Assembly: GCF_014269185.2 (NCBI RefSeq)
Contig: NZ_JABWRZ020000002.1
Location: 434,001 to 498,000 of the forward strand
DNA length: 64,000 nt
Direction of reading: 5' to 3'
Origin: Pseudomonas oryzicola
Lineage (GTDB): Bacteria; Pseudomonadota; Gammaproteobacteria; Pseudomonadales; Pseudomonadaceae
Part shown: one piece after another, positions 6,837 through 15,741 of the stretch
Layout: each line of letters opens with the position of its first letter
How positions within the stretch are numbered: the stretch's first letter is position 1
Notes under the pieces: model-generated
Seen by the model: the letters and a program-made list of their open reading frames with translations, nothing else
The model's database searches: none
What the model was told of the DNA's origin: nothing
Made by a program: the position numbers and the translations under genes

Positions 6837-6859
6837 GTTCGAGTCTCCCTCGGGCACCA
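6837..6859 (+). pseudogene. tRNA 3' end (CTCGGGCACCA), right att of the island
   Basis: GTTCGAGTCTCCCTCGGGCACCA is a T-loop, T-stem 3' strand, acceptor strand and CCA. The bases before it do not pair to make a T-stem, so only about 23 tRNA bases remain. A terminator follows at 6904, as after a native tRNA, and ordinary chromosomal genes begin beyond. This marks the right junction of the mobile region. The acceptor CTCGGGC suggests a leucine tRNA, with modest certainty. Confidence 0.65.
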
Positions 6860-6903
6860 TCACATCGTTCCAAGCGGTCCCTAGCGGACCCGGGACAGCA
6901 GAG

Positions 6904-6929
6904 AAACCGGCCACTGAGCCGGTTTTTTT
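6904..6929 (+). terminator. Intrinsic terminator
   Basis: AAACCGGC, six bases, GCCGGTTT, then TTTT. It is probably the native terminator of the tRNA whose 3' end is at 6837-6859. It also insulates the downstream minus-strand LysR gene. Confidence 0.85.
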
Positions 6930-6962
6930 GTGTCTATCGGTTTTCACTCGCCCGGTTTTCCA

Positions 6963-7868
6963 TCAGCGCCAACGGTCCAGCTGCCCCTGGGCACGGCTGC
7001 TGAAGATGGCCAGCAGCTCGCTCAGGGTATGCGCTGACGGCTCGGCAGCGCGGGTCACCGCATACAAGCTGATCGGCAGCGCCGGTGCCAGCGGACGAAT
7101 GGTGGTCGCCCCAGGCGATGCGCCAAACGCGGTGAACGGGTCGATGACCGCCAGCCCTGCCCCGGATTCGACCATCGCCCTGGCCAGCGAATAGGTCTGC
7201 ACCGCAATGCTCACCCGTGGCGGTGGCTCTACCGCCTTGAGGTAGCTGTCGAGGCGGGCCGACAGCGGGTCGGCGCTGCTCAGGCCGATCAAGGGCGCAT
7301 CGGCCAGCGCCGTCAACGGCAGCGGCTTGCCCTCATCCGCTGGCGGCCAATAACCTGCCGGTGCCAACGCCACCAACACCCCGCTGGCCAGCGCCTGCGC
7401 CTTGAGCGCAGGGTGATCGGGCTGCTGCAGGGTCAGGGCGACGTCGATCTCGCGCATCAGCAGGTTCTGCACCAGTTCGCGGCTGTGGGCGCTGGACAGT
7501 TCACAGGCGATGTCCGGATAACGCTGGGTCCACTCGTGAATCGCCGGCGGCAACAGCGCCAGCGCCAGCGCCGGGGTCGCACCGATGCGCAGGCTGTGGC
7601 CCGGCTCACGACGCAGGCTTTGCGCCAGGCGGCGCACCCCTTGCAGGCTCTCCGTGACCTTGTCGACCTCACGCTCCAGCTCCAGCGCTTCGGGCGTCGG
7701 CTGCAGCTTGCCGCGCACCCGCAGAAACAACGGGAAGCCCAGCTGCTGCTCGGCGTGTTGCAGCACCTTGGTCACGGCTGGCTGGGACACGTGCAGCAAC
7801 TGCGCGGCACCGCTGACCGAGCCGGTCTGGCGGATGGCCTGGAAAATCTCGATATGGCGAAGGCGCAT
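6963..7868 (-). CDS. LysR-family transcriptional regulator
   Basis: A 301-residue LysR protein. The N-terminal winged helix-turn-helix is clear (IFQAIRQTGSVSGAAQLLHV then SQPAVTKVLQHAEQQLG), followed by a linker helix and a periplasmic-binding-protein-like effector domain from about residue 90. It is divergent from the dadA-like gene, with 107 bases between. That gap holds an ATAACCTTTGTTTAT interrupted palindrome (7878-7892) of the T-N11-A type that LysR proteins bind. It probably controls the D-amino-acid genes 7976-10526. The inducer is unknown, but an amino acid is the natural guess. Confidence 0.9.
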   Translation of the reverse strand: MRLRHIEIFQAIRQTGSVSGAAQLLHVSQPAVTKVLQHAEQQLGFPLFLRVRGKLQPTPEALELEREVDKVTESLQGVRRLAQSLRREPGHSLRIGATPALALALLPPAIHEWTQRYPDIACELSSAHSRELVQNLLMREIDVALTLQQPDHPALKAQALASGVLVALAPAGYWPPADEGKPLPLTALADAPLIGLSSADPLSARLDSYLKAVEPPPRVSIAVQTYSLARAMVESGAGLAVIDPFTAFGASPGATTIRPLAPALPISLYAVTRAAEPSAHTLSELLAIFSSRAQGQLDRWR

Positions 7869-7877
7869 GGCAAGCCT

Positions 7878-7892
7878 ATAACCTTTGTTTAT
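7878..7892. promoter_or_regulatory. Possible LysR binding site
   Basis: ATAACCTTTGTTTAT is an interrupted palindrome containing T-N11-A, in the divergent gap between the LysR gene and the dehydrogenase gene. Placement fits an autoregulatory and activating site. Confidence 0.35.
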
Positions 7893-7975
7893 GGCTCAGC
7901 GATCTTTATTCATTTTTCGCCGCCTGTCACCTGGCCCTAACCTCGAGCTTGTTCCAACCACGAACAAGGACTGAC

Positions 7976-9217
7976 ATGGCAAAGCATGTATGCATCATTG
8001 GCGGTGGCGTGATTGGCCTGGCAACGGCTTACGCCCTGGTGCGCGACGGCGTTGAGGTGACGCTGGTCGAGGCTCGCGATTCGCTGGGCAGTGAAACCAG
8101 CTTCGCCAACGGCGGCCAGTTGTCCTATCGCTACGTGGCGCCCCTGGCGGATGCCGGTGTGCCGTTGCAGGCCATTGGCTGGATGCTGCGCGGTGACTCA
8201 CCGCTGAGATTGCGCCCACGCTTCGATCCGGCACAGTGGCGTTGGATGGCCGCGTTCCTCGGTGCTTGCCGCTCCTCGGTCAACCGCGCCAATGCAGGCC
8301 ACCTGTTGCGCCTCGCGCTGTTGAGCCAGTCGACCTTGCAGGCCTGGCGAGAAGAAGATGGCCTGGGTGATTTCAACTGGCGGCGCAACGGCAAGCTGGT
8401 CACCTTCCGCCAGACCAGCAGCTTCGAACATGCACGCAACAACCTTGCCGCGCCCCAGCAGCAGCAGGTGCTGTCGCACGCCGACTGCGCCCGCCTGGAC
8501 CCGGCGCTGGCGGAGGCGCCCTTTGTCGGCGCCGTCTATACCCCGGATGAAGAAGTCGGTGATTGCCACGCTTTCTGCCAGCAACTGGCGGTGCGCTTGC
8601 GGGCGTCGGGACGTTGCCAGTTCCGCCTGGGCCAGGCTGTGTCCGGCATTCGCCATGCGCATGGCGCGGTGAGTGCGATCGAGCTGGGTGACGAAGTGCT
8701 GCCGGTGGAGCACCTGGTGGTTGCTGCCGGCCATCGCAGTGCGTTGCTGGCACTGCCGGGCGTCGACCTGCCGCTGTACCCGCTCAAGGGTTACAGCCTG
8801 ACCGTACCGATCGGCACCCAGCACCGGGCGCCAGACCTGAGCATCACCGATTACGACCGCAAGATCGTCTACGCCCGCATCGGTGCGCAGTTGCGGGTGG
8901 CGGCGATGGTCGACATCGTCGGTTTCGACCCGTCGCTCGACCCCAAGCGCCTGGCCCTGCTCAAACGCCAGGCTCGCGAAACCTTCGCCAATGCCGGCGA
9001 CTATGACTACGCCGTCGAATGGGCCGGCATGCGGCCGGCAACCCCTAGCGGCGTACCGCTGCTAGGCGCAACGGCGTATCGCAACCTGTGGCTGAACCTT
9101 GGCCACGGCGCGCTGGGTTTCACCCTGGCCTGCGCCAGCGCACGCCTGCTCAGCGAACTGATTGGCCAGCGCCGCCCCGCCATCGACCTGCAGGGTTTTA
9201 CCCCCCGTGCGGCCTGA
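7976..9217 (+). CDS. FAD-dependent D-amino acid dehydrogenase, DadA-like
   Basis: The start is ATG 7976 (AAGGA seven bases before); an extension to 7949 has no ribosome-binding site. The 413-residue protein opens with the FAD Rossmann motif VCIIGGGVIGLATAYALV and the acidic residue ending strand 2 (LVEA). It continues through a DAO-type substrate domain (KGYSLTVPIG) and a C-terminal GMRPATPSGVPLLG plus NLGHGALGFTLA that closes the FAD site. The family oxidises D-amino acids to imino acids and passes electrons to the respiratory chain. The next genes, RidA and an amino-acid binding protein, fit: RidA clears the reactive imine. Substrate specificity is not visible. Confidence 0.88.
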   Translation: MAKHVCIIGGGVIGLATAYALVRDGVEVTLVEARDSLGSETSFANGGQLSYRYVAPLADAGVPLQAIGWMLRGDSPLRLRPRFDPAQWRWMAAFLGACRSSVNRANAGHLLRLALLSQSTLQAWREEDGLGDFNWRRNGKLVTFRQTSSFEHARNNLAAPQQQQVLSHADCARLDPALAEAPFVGAVYTPDEEVGDCHAFCQQLAVRLRASGRCQFRLGQAVSGIRHAHGAVSAIELGDEVLPVEHLVVAAGHRSALLALPGVDLPLYPLKGYSLTVPIGTQHRAPDLSITDYDRKIVYARIGAQLRVAAMVDIVGFDPSLDPKRLALLKRQARETFANAGDYDYAVEWAGMRPATPSGVPLLGATAYRNLWLNLGHGALGFTLACASARLLSELIGQRRPAIDLQGFTPRAA

Positions 9218-9243
9218 ACCCCAACCCCTGAAAGGACTACCCA

Positions 9244-9594
9244 ATGATCATTGACCGCATCCAGCCCAACCCACGCCTGTCCGCCGCGGTGACCTATGGC
9301 GACTTGGTGTTTCTCTCCGGCCAGGTGCCGGGTGACGCCACCGATGCCACCGGCCAGACTGCCCAGGTACTGGAAAAAATCGACGCACTGCTGGCCGAGG
9401 CAGGCAGCGACAAAGACCACCTGCTCAGCGCGACCATCTACCTGAAGGACATCGGCAGGGATTTCGCCGCGATGAATGACGTCTGGTCCGCCTGGTTGTC
9501 GCCCGGCCAGGCCCCCAGCCGCACCACCTTGCAGGCCGAACTGGCACGCCCGCAGGTGCTGGTGGAAATATCCGTGATCGCGGCACGCCGCTGA
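9244..9594 (+). CDS. RidA family reactive imine/enamine deaminase
   Basis: A 116-residue RidA/YjgF/UK114 protein, the usual length. Family marks are RLSAAVTYGDLVFLSGQVPG at the N-terminus and LKDIGRDFAAMNDVWSAWL in the middle. The C-terminal block carries the conserved Arg and Glu (PSRTTLQAELARPQVLVEI). RidA proteins form trimers and hydrolyse 2-aminoacrylate and other imines. Placement 27 bases after the D-amino-acid dehydrogenase gene suggests it finishes that enzyme's reaction by releasing ammonia and keto acid. Confidence 0.92.
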   Translation: MIIDRIQPNPRLSAAVTYGDLVFLSGQVPGDATDATGQTAQVLEKIDALLAEAGSDKDHLLSATIYLKDIGRDFAAMNDVWSAWLSPGQAPSRTTLQAELARPQVLVEISVIAARR

Positions 9595-9623
9595 CCCCCT
9601 CTTACCCACAACGGAGAACAACA

Positions 9624-10526
9624 ATGCAAAAAATCACGTTGATCGGTTGCACCCTCGCCCTGCTGCTAGGTGCCCAGGCCCATGCTGACGAAGCAACGTT
9701 GGGGCCCACGCTAAGCAAGATTGCCAAAGCCAACAGCATCACCCTGGGCTATCGCGATGCTTCAGTGCCGTTCTCCTACGTGGGCGACCATTCGGGCCAA
9801 CCCATGGGCTACTCGGTCGACCTGGCAAACAAGATCGTCGAGCGTGTGCGGCAGAAGCTGGCTTTGCCCGAACTCAAGGTGAAGTACAACCTGGTGACCT
9901 CGCAGAGCCGCATTCCCCTGGTGCAGAACGGGACCGTTGACCTGGAGTGCGGCTCGACCGGCGTCACCGCAGAGCGGCAGAAACAGGTGGCGTTTTCCTA
10001 TGGGTTCATCTATGTCAAAGGTCAGTTGCTGACGGCCAAGGACAGCGGGATCAAAAGTTTCGCCGACCTGCGCGGCAAGAATGTGGTGACCACCGCCGGC
10101 ACCACCAACGAACGCTACCTGAAAAGCTACAACGTCGATCACAAGATGGACATGTTCGTGGTCAGCGCCAAGGACCATGGCGAAGCCTTCCAGATGCTGC
10201 AGTCCGGCCGGGCGGCGGCGTTCTACATGGACGATGCGCTACTTTACGGCGAGCGCGCCAAGGCCCGTGATCCGCACAACTGGATAGTGGTCGGGGAAGA
10301 GCAGTCGCGGGAAATCTACAGCTGCATGGTGCGCAAGGGTGACCCGCAGTTCCTCGCTCTGGTGAACGCGTCGCTGGGCGAGCTGTACAGCTCAGGGGAA
10401 ATCAACGGCATCTACCAACGCTGGTTCCAACAGCCAATCCCGCCTAAAGGCTTGAACCTGGAATTCCCGATGACCAGCGAACTCAAGGCCATCTTTGCCA
10501 AGCCGGTGAGCGACCCGGTGCAGTAA
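9624..10526 (+). CDS. Amino-acid ABC transporter periplasmic binding protein
   Basis: A 300-residue protein with a signal peptide (LIGCTLALLLGAQAHA) and a family 3 solute-binding fold: SITLGYRDASVPFSYVGD near the start, RIPLVQNGTVDLECGSTGVT in the first lobe, and KNVVTTAGTTNERYL at the hinge. This matches the glutamate/aspartate (GltI-like) branch. It is the last gene of the dehydrogenase-RidA group, but no permease or ATPase follows, so it must use a membrane complex encoded elsewhere, possibly the one at 13539-15663. A ribosome-binding site (GGAG) precedes ATG 9624. Confidence 0.88.
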   Translation: MQKITLIGCTLALLLGAQAHADEATLGPTLSKIAKANSITLGYRDASVPFSYVGDHSGQPMGYSVDLANKIVERVRQKLALPELKVKYNLVTSQSRIPLVQNGTVDLECGSTGVTAERQKQVAFSYGFIYVKGQLLTAKDSGIKSFADLRGKNVVTTAGTTNERYLKSYNVDHKMDMFVVSAKDHGEAFQMLQSGRAAAFYMDDALLYGERAKARDPHNWIVVGEEQSREIYSCMVRKGDPQFLALVNASLGELYSSGEINGIYQRWFQQPIPPKGLNLEFPMTSELKAIFAKPVSDPVQ

Positions 10527-10582
10527 CTTCAGCCCGACGCCCATCGGGATAAACATCAGGAAACGATGTGTCACGGCCAAAC

Positions 10583-10618
10583 GTCGCTACTGCGGAGCAT
10601 CATTGCCGCAGTAGCGAC
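10583..10618. terminator. Perfect inverted repeat between converging genes
   Basis: GTCGCTACTGCGG and CCGCAGTAGCGAC (13 bases each, perfect) flank a 10-base loop. It lies between the binding-protein gene (ends 10526) and the racemase gene (minus, ends 10635). There is no T-run, but the position suits a bidirectional transcript end. Confidence 0.6.
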
Positions 10619-10634
10619 TCGCCACGCTTATGGG

Positions 10635-11876
10635 TTAATCAGAAGTTTTACCCGTCACCAGCGTTTGCGGGTTACTGCTCCCCCAAACGGTAGCAAGGTC
10701 AACCAGCAATGTCCCACTGAGTTCTTCGATTTCACCCTGGGTGATCTCACTTTCACCCTGTTTACCGAACAGCACAACTTGATCGCCGGCCGCCACAGCC
10801 GGAATATCTGTCACGTCCACCATGACGGTATTCATGGAAACTTTCCCTACCACTGGCGCACGCTGTCCATTTACCAGGACAACGCCTTTATTGGTAAACG
10901 CGCGACGGTAACCGTCAGAGAAGCCTACTGGAATATTCGCGAGCCTTGAATCACGACTGAGCGTCACTGTTCGGTCATACCCCACGGTATTGCCTTTAGG
11001 GTATTGGTTAACAGACGCCACGTATGACTTGACCTGCATGACAGGTTTGTACTGGGCATGCGAAGGTTGCATCATCCCATACAAGGCACCACCGGCACGC
11101 ACCATGTCCAGGTGCGACTCTGGCACTTCCAACGTCGCGTAGGAATTCGCCGCATGAAGAGTAATTTTACTTCTATCGATGCCGGCAGCCTTGATCAGCC
11201 AAGCCGTTTGCTCATTGAAGGCATTGAGCCCTTGGCGAACATCATCCTTATCCTGCACCGCGAAGTGAGTCATGATGCCGACCAACTCCAGGGGCGCCAG
11301 ACGCGTGATAGCCAAGGCTTCTTGCCGACCGTGTTCAGTGCTCATCTCAAGGCCGTTACGGCTCATGCCACCTGCGTTCAAGGCCAGGTGGACCTTCAGG
11401 CGCTTCCCGTGCTTTTCCGCAACGGCGGCCATTTTTCGAGCATAATCGAGGCCACTGACCAACTCTTCCATCTGGTATGGCAGTGCACCTTCCACCTCGG
11501 CCAACGTCGCTGTACGCACGCGGACAAGTTCACCCTTGAAGCCGCTTTCCCGTACGATGCGAGCCTCTTCATTGCTGGCAACGCCTACGCAGGGCACCTC
11601 CATTTTCATGACCGACGGCATCAATAAAGCGACACCGTGCCCATAAGCATCCGCCTTGAGAATGGCACACAGCTTCGCTTTATTCGTCAAGGTGCTCTGC
11701 AGCATACGGATATTGTTTTCAAACACCGCCTGGTTAACTTCAACCCAGGCGTTACTGGTTGCCACGGCCTGTTCAGATTGCGCATTATCCACAGCAAGCA
11801 ACGGTGCAGCCTGAACATACCCTTGCCCTATGATCATCGCCAGGGAAAGAGCAATAACAGTCCGTGTTAAAGGCAT
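10635..11876 (-). CDS. alr: Periplasmic broad-specificity amino acid racemase
   Basis: The start is ATG 11876, which places a clear signal peptide (TRTVIALSLAMIIGQGYVQA) at the N-terminus of a 413-residue protein; a frame open to 11993 would bury it. It is an alanine-racemase fold PLP enzyme with Lys74 in AILKADAYGHG and the second catalytic Tyr in NTVGYDRTVT. Secreted Alr-like enzymes of P. putida (Bsr/BAR) racemise Lys, Arg, Ala and others in the periplasm. This matches in length and export, unlike cytosolic Alr. The nearby dehydrogenase and binding protein suggest the D/L products are used as nutrients or signals. Confidence 0.88.
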   Translation of the reverse strand: MPLTRTVIALSLAMIIGQGYVQAAPLLAVDNAQSEQAVATSNAWVEVNQAVFENNIRMLQSTLTNKAKLCAILKADAYGHGVALLMPSVMKMEVPCVGVASNEEARIVRESGFKGELVRVRTATLAEVEGALPYQMEELVSGLDYARKMAAVAEKHGKRLKVHLALNAGGMSRNGLEMSTEHGRQEALAITRLAPLELVGIMTHFAVQDKDDVRQGLNAFNEQTAWLIKAAGIDRSKITLHAANSYATLEVPESHLDMVRAGGALYGMMQPSHAQYKPVMQVKSYVASVNQYPKGNTVGYDRTVTLSRDSRLANIPVGFSDGYRRAFTNKGVVLVNGQRAPVVGKVSMNTVMVDVTDIPAVAAGDQVVLFGKQGESEITQGEIEELSGTLLVDLATVWGSSNPQTLVTGKTSD

Positions 11877-12106
11877 ACAATACATCTCCGGGTACACTAT
11901 ACAGCTGATGAGGGCGGCGAAGCTTACAGTCATGTATTGCCCTCTGCAAGCCATTAACCGGGGCAGAAAATGGCTTGACTTGACGTGCAGCAATAAACTT
12001 CACCAACAGCGACAAAAAACTAAACACAGGGTCAAGAAGTTTGAAACGCCCGCAACTTTAATACTGCCAAAGTGATACTCAGGGATATATCAAACCGTCA
12101 CATGGA

Positions 12107-13534
12107 TCATGCCACCGCTTTGCCCGCCAGCGCCCAGCCCTCAGGCCGTAGCGTGTGCCAGTCGCTGACCTGTTGATAGGCATGACCGATGCGAAGAACC
12201 AGCGCTTCAGCGAAGGCCGGCCCGACAACCTGCATCGAGACAGGCATACGCTTTTCATCGAAGCCGATGGGCAGCGCCACCGAGCACAGGTTCAACAAGT
12301 TGGCGAAGCGCCCTAACAAGGCCAGTGGCGTGCCATATTCGTCGACCTCCTCCAACGGCACACTGCCAATAGCGTTGGTCGGGAAAACGCAGGCGTCTAT
12401 GTTGCTCATCGCCTCCTGCATGGCTTGCCGGGCGGCGCGGCGCTGATTGTGCAGCTGGATATACGACGCCGCGTCGATGGCGCGCCCGCTGAGTATGCGA
12501 CGTTGGACATGGGGGTCGAAACGCAGGTCGTCGCGCTCGAACAAGCGCCCGAGGTTGGCGTAACCCTCGGCGCTCATCAGCCCGCCAGCGATGCGCATGC
12601 ATTGCTCCAGCGACGTGGGCAGCGGTTGCTCGATCAATTGCATGCCCAGCGCGGCCAGCTGTTTGAGCCCCAGGTCATAGGCCTTCAGCACCCCGGGAGC
12701 GATAAGCGCGCGTTCCGCTTCCGGCAACACCCAGATGCGCAAACCGGCTACCGGCCGCTCGAGACCCGCAGCGGCGCTGAATACCGGTGCCCGGGCCGAA
12801 ACCGGATCCAGCGGGTCTGGGCCCAGCAGGGCATCCAGCATCCACGCTGCATCTTCAACCGTGTGCGTGATAGGCCCTACCGAGTCCAGCGAAGGGCACA
12901 GTTCGATCAAGCCATGGCGACTGACCAGCCCACGCGTGGTTTTCAGCCCGACCAGGCCGCACATACCCGCCGGGATCCGCACCGAACCGCCGGTATCGGT
13001 ACCCAACGCCGCACTCGCCAGGCCACTGGCCACGGCCACTGCCGAACCACTGCTGGAACCACCCGGCGCGTGATGTACGTTACGGTCCCACGGGTTCCAC
13101 GGCGTGCCCATGACCGCGTTGGTGCCCCAGCCACCGAAAGCGAATTCGACGGTGTGGGTCTTGCCGAGAATGATCGCACCGGCACGCTCCAGGCGTTGTA
13201 CTGCGGTGGCGGTCAACCTCGAAACACGCGGTTCCTGCGCCAATGAGCCACCGGTGATGGCCTGGCCATCGATCTCGAACAAGTCCTTGATCGCCACCGG
13301 AATGCCATGCAGTGGCCCCAGGTTTATGCCAGATGCACGCTGACGATCCGCAGCAATGGCCGCGCTCAAGGCACGCGAGGGGTAAGCCTCGACATACGCA
13401 TTCAGCTGCTCGTCGAAGCGCTCGATGCGCGCCAGTTGCGCACGCACCAGCGCTTCGCTGGTCAGCGAGCCGGCCTGCAACGCCTGTTGCAACTGGGCAA
13501 TGCTGTGGGAAGCTACCTGATCCATGGTGTTCAT
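12107..13534 (-). CDS. Amidase signature family hydrolase
   Basis: The start is ATG 13534 (MNTMDQVAS) with GAGG eight bases upstream. The 475-residue enzyme has the amidase-signature catalytic triad: Lys in PVAIKDLFEI, the first Ser in GGSSSGSAVAVASG and the nucleophile Ser in DTGGSVRIPAGMCG. The family hydrolyses amides (GatA, AmiE-type, allophanate or indoleacetamide hydrolases). No GatB or GatC lies nearby, so this is a catabolic amidase rather than tRNA amidotransferase. It is the last gene of the importer operon 13539-16614, so it probably cleaves the imported compound. Confidence 0.9.
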   Translation of the reverse strand: MNTMDQVASHSIAQLQQALQAGSLTSEALVRAQLARIERFDEQLNAYVEAYPSRALSAAIAADRQRASGINLGPLHGIPVAIKDLFEIDGQAITGGSLAQEPRVSRLTATAVQRLERAGAIILGKTHTVEFAFGGWGTNAVMGTPWNPWDRNVHHAPGGSSSGSAVAVASGLASAALGTDTGGSVRIPAGMCGLVGLKTTRGLVSRHGLIELCPSLDSVGPITHTVEDAAWMLDALLGPDPLDPVSARAPVFSAAAGLERPVAGLRIWVLPEAERALIAPGVLKAYDLGLKQLAALGMQLIEQPLPTSLEQCMRIAGGLMSAEGYANLGRLFERDDLRFDPHVQRRILSGRAIDAASYIQLHNQRRAARQAMQEAMSNIDACVFPTNAIGSVPLEEVDEYGTPLALLGRFANLLNLCSVALPIGFDEKRMPVSMQVVGPAFAEALVLRIGHAYQQVSDWHTLRPEGWALAGKAVA

Positions 13535-13538
13535 ATGT

Positions 13539-14222
13539 TCAACCTCGCACGGTTTTGCGGCCGCGTGAAACGTGCTTTTCAAGCACCCGCGACAGCATTG
13601 AAAGAGGGAAGGCGATAACGAAATAGAACAGCCCTACCAGCAGGAAGACATGCATTGGCAGGAAGGTTTCCGAAGCGATGGCCCGCGCTGCCAGCATCAA
13701 CTCATCGGTGGCAATCAGGGCGCACAACGAGCTGTCCTTGAGGATCGATACGTAGGCATTGAGCAGGGGCGGCAATATGACCCGAAACACTTGCGGCAGG
13801 ATGACCGAGGTAAACGCTTTCAGCGGCGTCAGGCCAATGGCGATAGCAGCTTCGCGCTGGCCGCGATGCAGCGAATCCAGGCCGCCACGGAGGATTTCCG
13901 CAACGTATGCGGCCCCCTGCAAACCCAGGCCGATGGCCCCGGCCCAATAGCCGGACAAGGTCAACCCCAGGCTGGGCAGCGCGAAATACAGGGCCAGCAG
14001 CAACGCCAGAAGCGGTACTGCACGCATGCTCTGAATGAACAACGCAGCCAAGCGCTTGAGGATGCTGTTAGGACTTCTCAGCGCCCAGACCAGCAACGCG
14101 CCCAGCACGACCGCCAGGGCGAACCCGATCAGGGACAATTCGGCAGTGATCCGTGCGCCGAGCAGCAAGCGAACGCTCCAGTCGCTCCAGTACTCCGGGT
14201 ATTGCTGGAAGAAACCGATCAT
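13539..14222 (-). CDS. Polar amino-acid-type ABC transporter permease 2
   Basis: A 227-residue inner-membrane protein of the HisM/GlnP family. The start is ATG 14222 (MIGFFQQYPEY), overlapping the previous stop by four bases (ATGA). About five membrane segments are seen, and the EAA loop that contacts the ATPase is clear: GQREAAIAIGLTPLKAFTSV, followed by ILPQVFRVILPPLLN. It pairs with the permease upstream to form a heterodimer channel. Position between that permease and the amidase shows a single operon. Confidence 0.9.
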   Translation of the reverse strand: MIGFFQQYPEYWSDWSVRLLLGARITAELSLIGFALAVVLGALLVWALRSPNSILKRLAALFIQSMRAVPLLALLLALYFALPSLGLTLSGYWAGAIGLGLQGAAYVAEILRGGLDSLHRGQREAAIAIGLTPLKAFTSVILPQVFRVILPPLLNAYVSILKDSSLCALIATDELMLAARAIASETFLPMHVFLLVGLFYFVIAFPLSMLSRVLEKHVSRGRKTVRG

Positions 14223-14875
14223 CGCGCACTCCCCAAATGACGTTCGAGCCGAATGAATCCCACACCGATCGGCATAATCATCGCGGCGTAGATGCACATC
14301 ACCGCCAGATAGATCAGTGACGTCTGGAAGGTTGAGGTCACCAGGTTGCGCGCCAGGAACATGATTTCCGGCACGGCAATGGCCGAGGCGATGGAGGTGT
14401 CCTTGATCAATTGCGTGACGTAGTTGGCGAACGCTGGCAAGGTTACGCGCAGGGCCTGGGGCAGGAGAATGCAGCGCAGAATCTGCATGCGGCTCAGGCC
14501 GACAGCCAACCCGGCTTCATGCTGGCCGACATGCAGCGACTGCAAGCCACTACGGAAAATATCGGCCAGCACCGCACTGCCGACCAGGCTCAAGCCAACG
14601 ATAGCGGCCAGCCAAGCGGGCAAGTTGATGCCAAGGTAGGAAAGACCGAAATAGATCAGGAACAGATGCGCCAGCGCCGGCACATTGCGCATCCACTCAA
14701 TGAAGCAGCCGATCACGCCATGCAGCAGCCGTGACCGACTGAACGTCAGCACCACGGCCAGCACCACGCCTCCGACACTCGCCAGCAGCAAGGTGCATAG
14801 CGCAATCTCCAGGGCGGTCAGCGCGCCTTTCAACAACAGGGGCAGCAGCCCGAGAAACACCTCGAAGTTCGCCAT
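14219..14875 (-). CDS. Polar amino-acid-type ABC transporter permease 1
   Basis: A 218-residue HisQ-like permease. ATG 14875 overlaps the ATPase stop by one base (TGATG), a typical coupled start; the alternative TTG one codon earlier is less likely. Several hydrophobic helices (ALTALEIALCTLLLASVGGV first) and the EAA loop (GQHEAGLAVGLSRMQILRC, LPQALRVTLP) identify it. It forms the transmembrane channel with the next gene's product. Confidence 0.9.
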   Translation of the reverse strand: MANFEVFLGLLPLLLKGALTALEIALCTLLLASVGGVVLAVVLTFSRSRLLHGVIGCFIEWMRNVPALAHLFLIYFGLSYLGINLPAWLAAIVGLSLVGSAVLADIFRSGLQSLHVGQHEAGLAVGLSRMQILRCILLPQALRVTLPAFANYVTQLIKDTSIASAIAVPEIMFLARNLVTSTFQTSLIYLAVMCIYAAMIMPIGVGFIRLERHLGSAR

Positions 14876-15663
14876 CAAGCGCCCTCCATGGCCATGCGCC
14901 CGAGAAAACTGCGGGTACGCTCATGACGCGGGCTGTCGATTACCTGGGCCGACGGCCCTTGCTCGACAATGTGCCCACCGTCCATGAAGATCACCCGGTC
15001 CGCCACGTCCCGAGCGAAGCGCACTTCATGGGTCACCATGATCATGGTGCGGCCCTCTTGCGCCAGTTCACGAATCACGGCCAGTACTTCCCCCACCAGT
15101 TCGGGGTCGAGTGCCGAGGTCGGCTCGTCGAACAGGATGACTTTGGGTTGTTGGGCCAATGCGCGGGCGATAGCCACCCGCTGTTGCTGGCCGCCGGACA
15201 ACTGCTCGGGGTAGACCTCGGCCTTGTGCCGCAGGTGGACTTTTTCCAACATGGCATCAGCCAGCTCGTAGGCCTGCTTGCGTGGCATGCCCTGCGCCTT
15301 GATCGGCCCCAGCGCGACGTTGTCGCGCACAGTCAGATGTGGCCAGAGGTAGAACAACTGGAACACCATCGCGATCTCGCGTCGCTGTGGGGCCATTTCC
15401 CGATCACTCATCAGGCGGATGCGCTTGCCGTCCTTGACCTGACCGATCAGTTCGTCACCCAGCCAGATATCGCCTCGGGTGGGTTTTTCCAGGTAATTGA
15501 TGCAGCGCAGGCAAGTGGACTTGCCCGACCCGCTGGGGCCGATCAACGACAGCGTTTCACCGGCTTTCAACTCCAGGTTGATGCCCTTGAGCACCTCCAG
15601 GTCACCATAACTCTTGTGCAGGTCATGCACGCGCAGCAACGCAGGTTCGGACGGGGTCGACAT
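14875..15663 (-). CDS. Amino-acid ABC transporter ATP-binding protein
   Basis: The start is ATG 15663 (MSTPSEPALLRV) preceded by AGAGG; the longer frame is unsupported. The 262-residue ATPase has Walker A GPSGSGKSTCLRC, Q-loop MVFQLF, signature LSGGQQQRVAIARAL, Walker B VILFDEPTSALDP and H-loop VTHEVRFA. It is closest in layout to GlnQ/HisP proteins and energises the two permeases downstream. Confidence 0.93.
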   Translation of the reverse strand: MSTPSEPALLRVHDLHKSYGDLEVLKGINLELKAGETLSLIGPSGSGKSTCLRCINYLEKPTRGDIWLGDELIGQVKDGKRIRLMSDREMAPQRREIAMVFQLFYLWPHLTVRDNVALGPIKAQGMPRKQAYELADAMLEKVHLRHKAEVYPEQLSGGQQQRVAIARALAQQPKVILFDEPTSALDPELVGEVLAVIRELAQEGRTMIMVTHEVRFARDVADRVIFMDGGHIVEQGPSAQVIDSPRHERTRSFLGRMAMEGA

Positions 15664-15741
15664 CTTGGTTAACCTCTTTATTGTTATCGGTATGGCGATG
15701 AACCGGCACGGGCCGCCAGGCCGATTCATCCGCTCAAGCGC

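Noticed and set aside
10583..10618. Hairpin as a site-specific recombination site
   Set aside because: It lies between convergent core genes with no mobile-element signs; a transcript end is the simpler reading.
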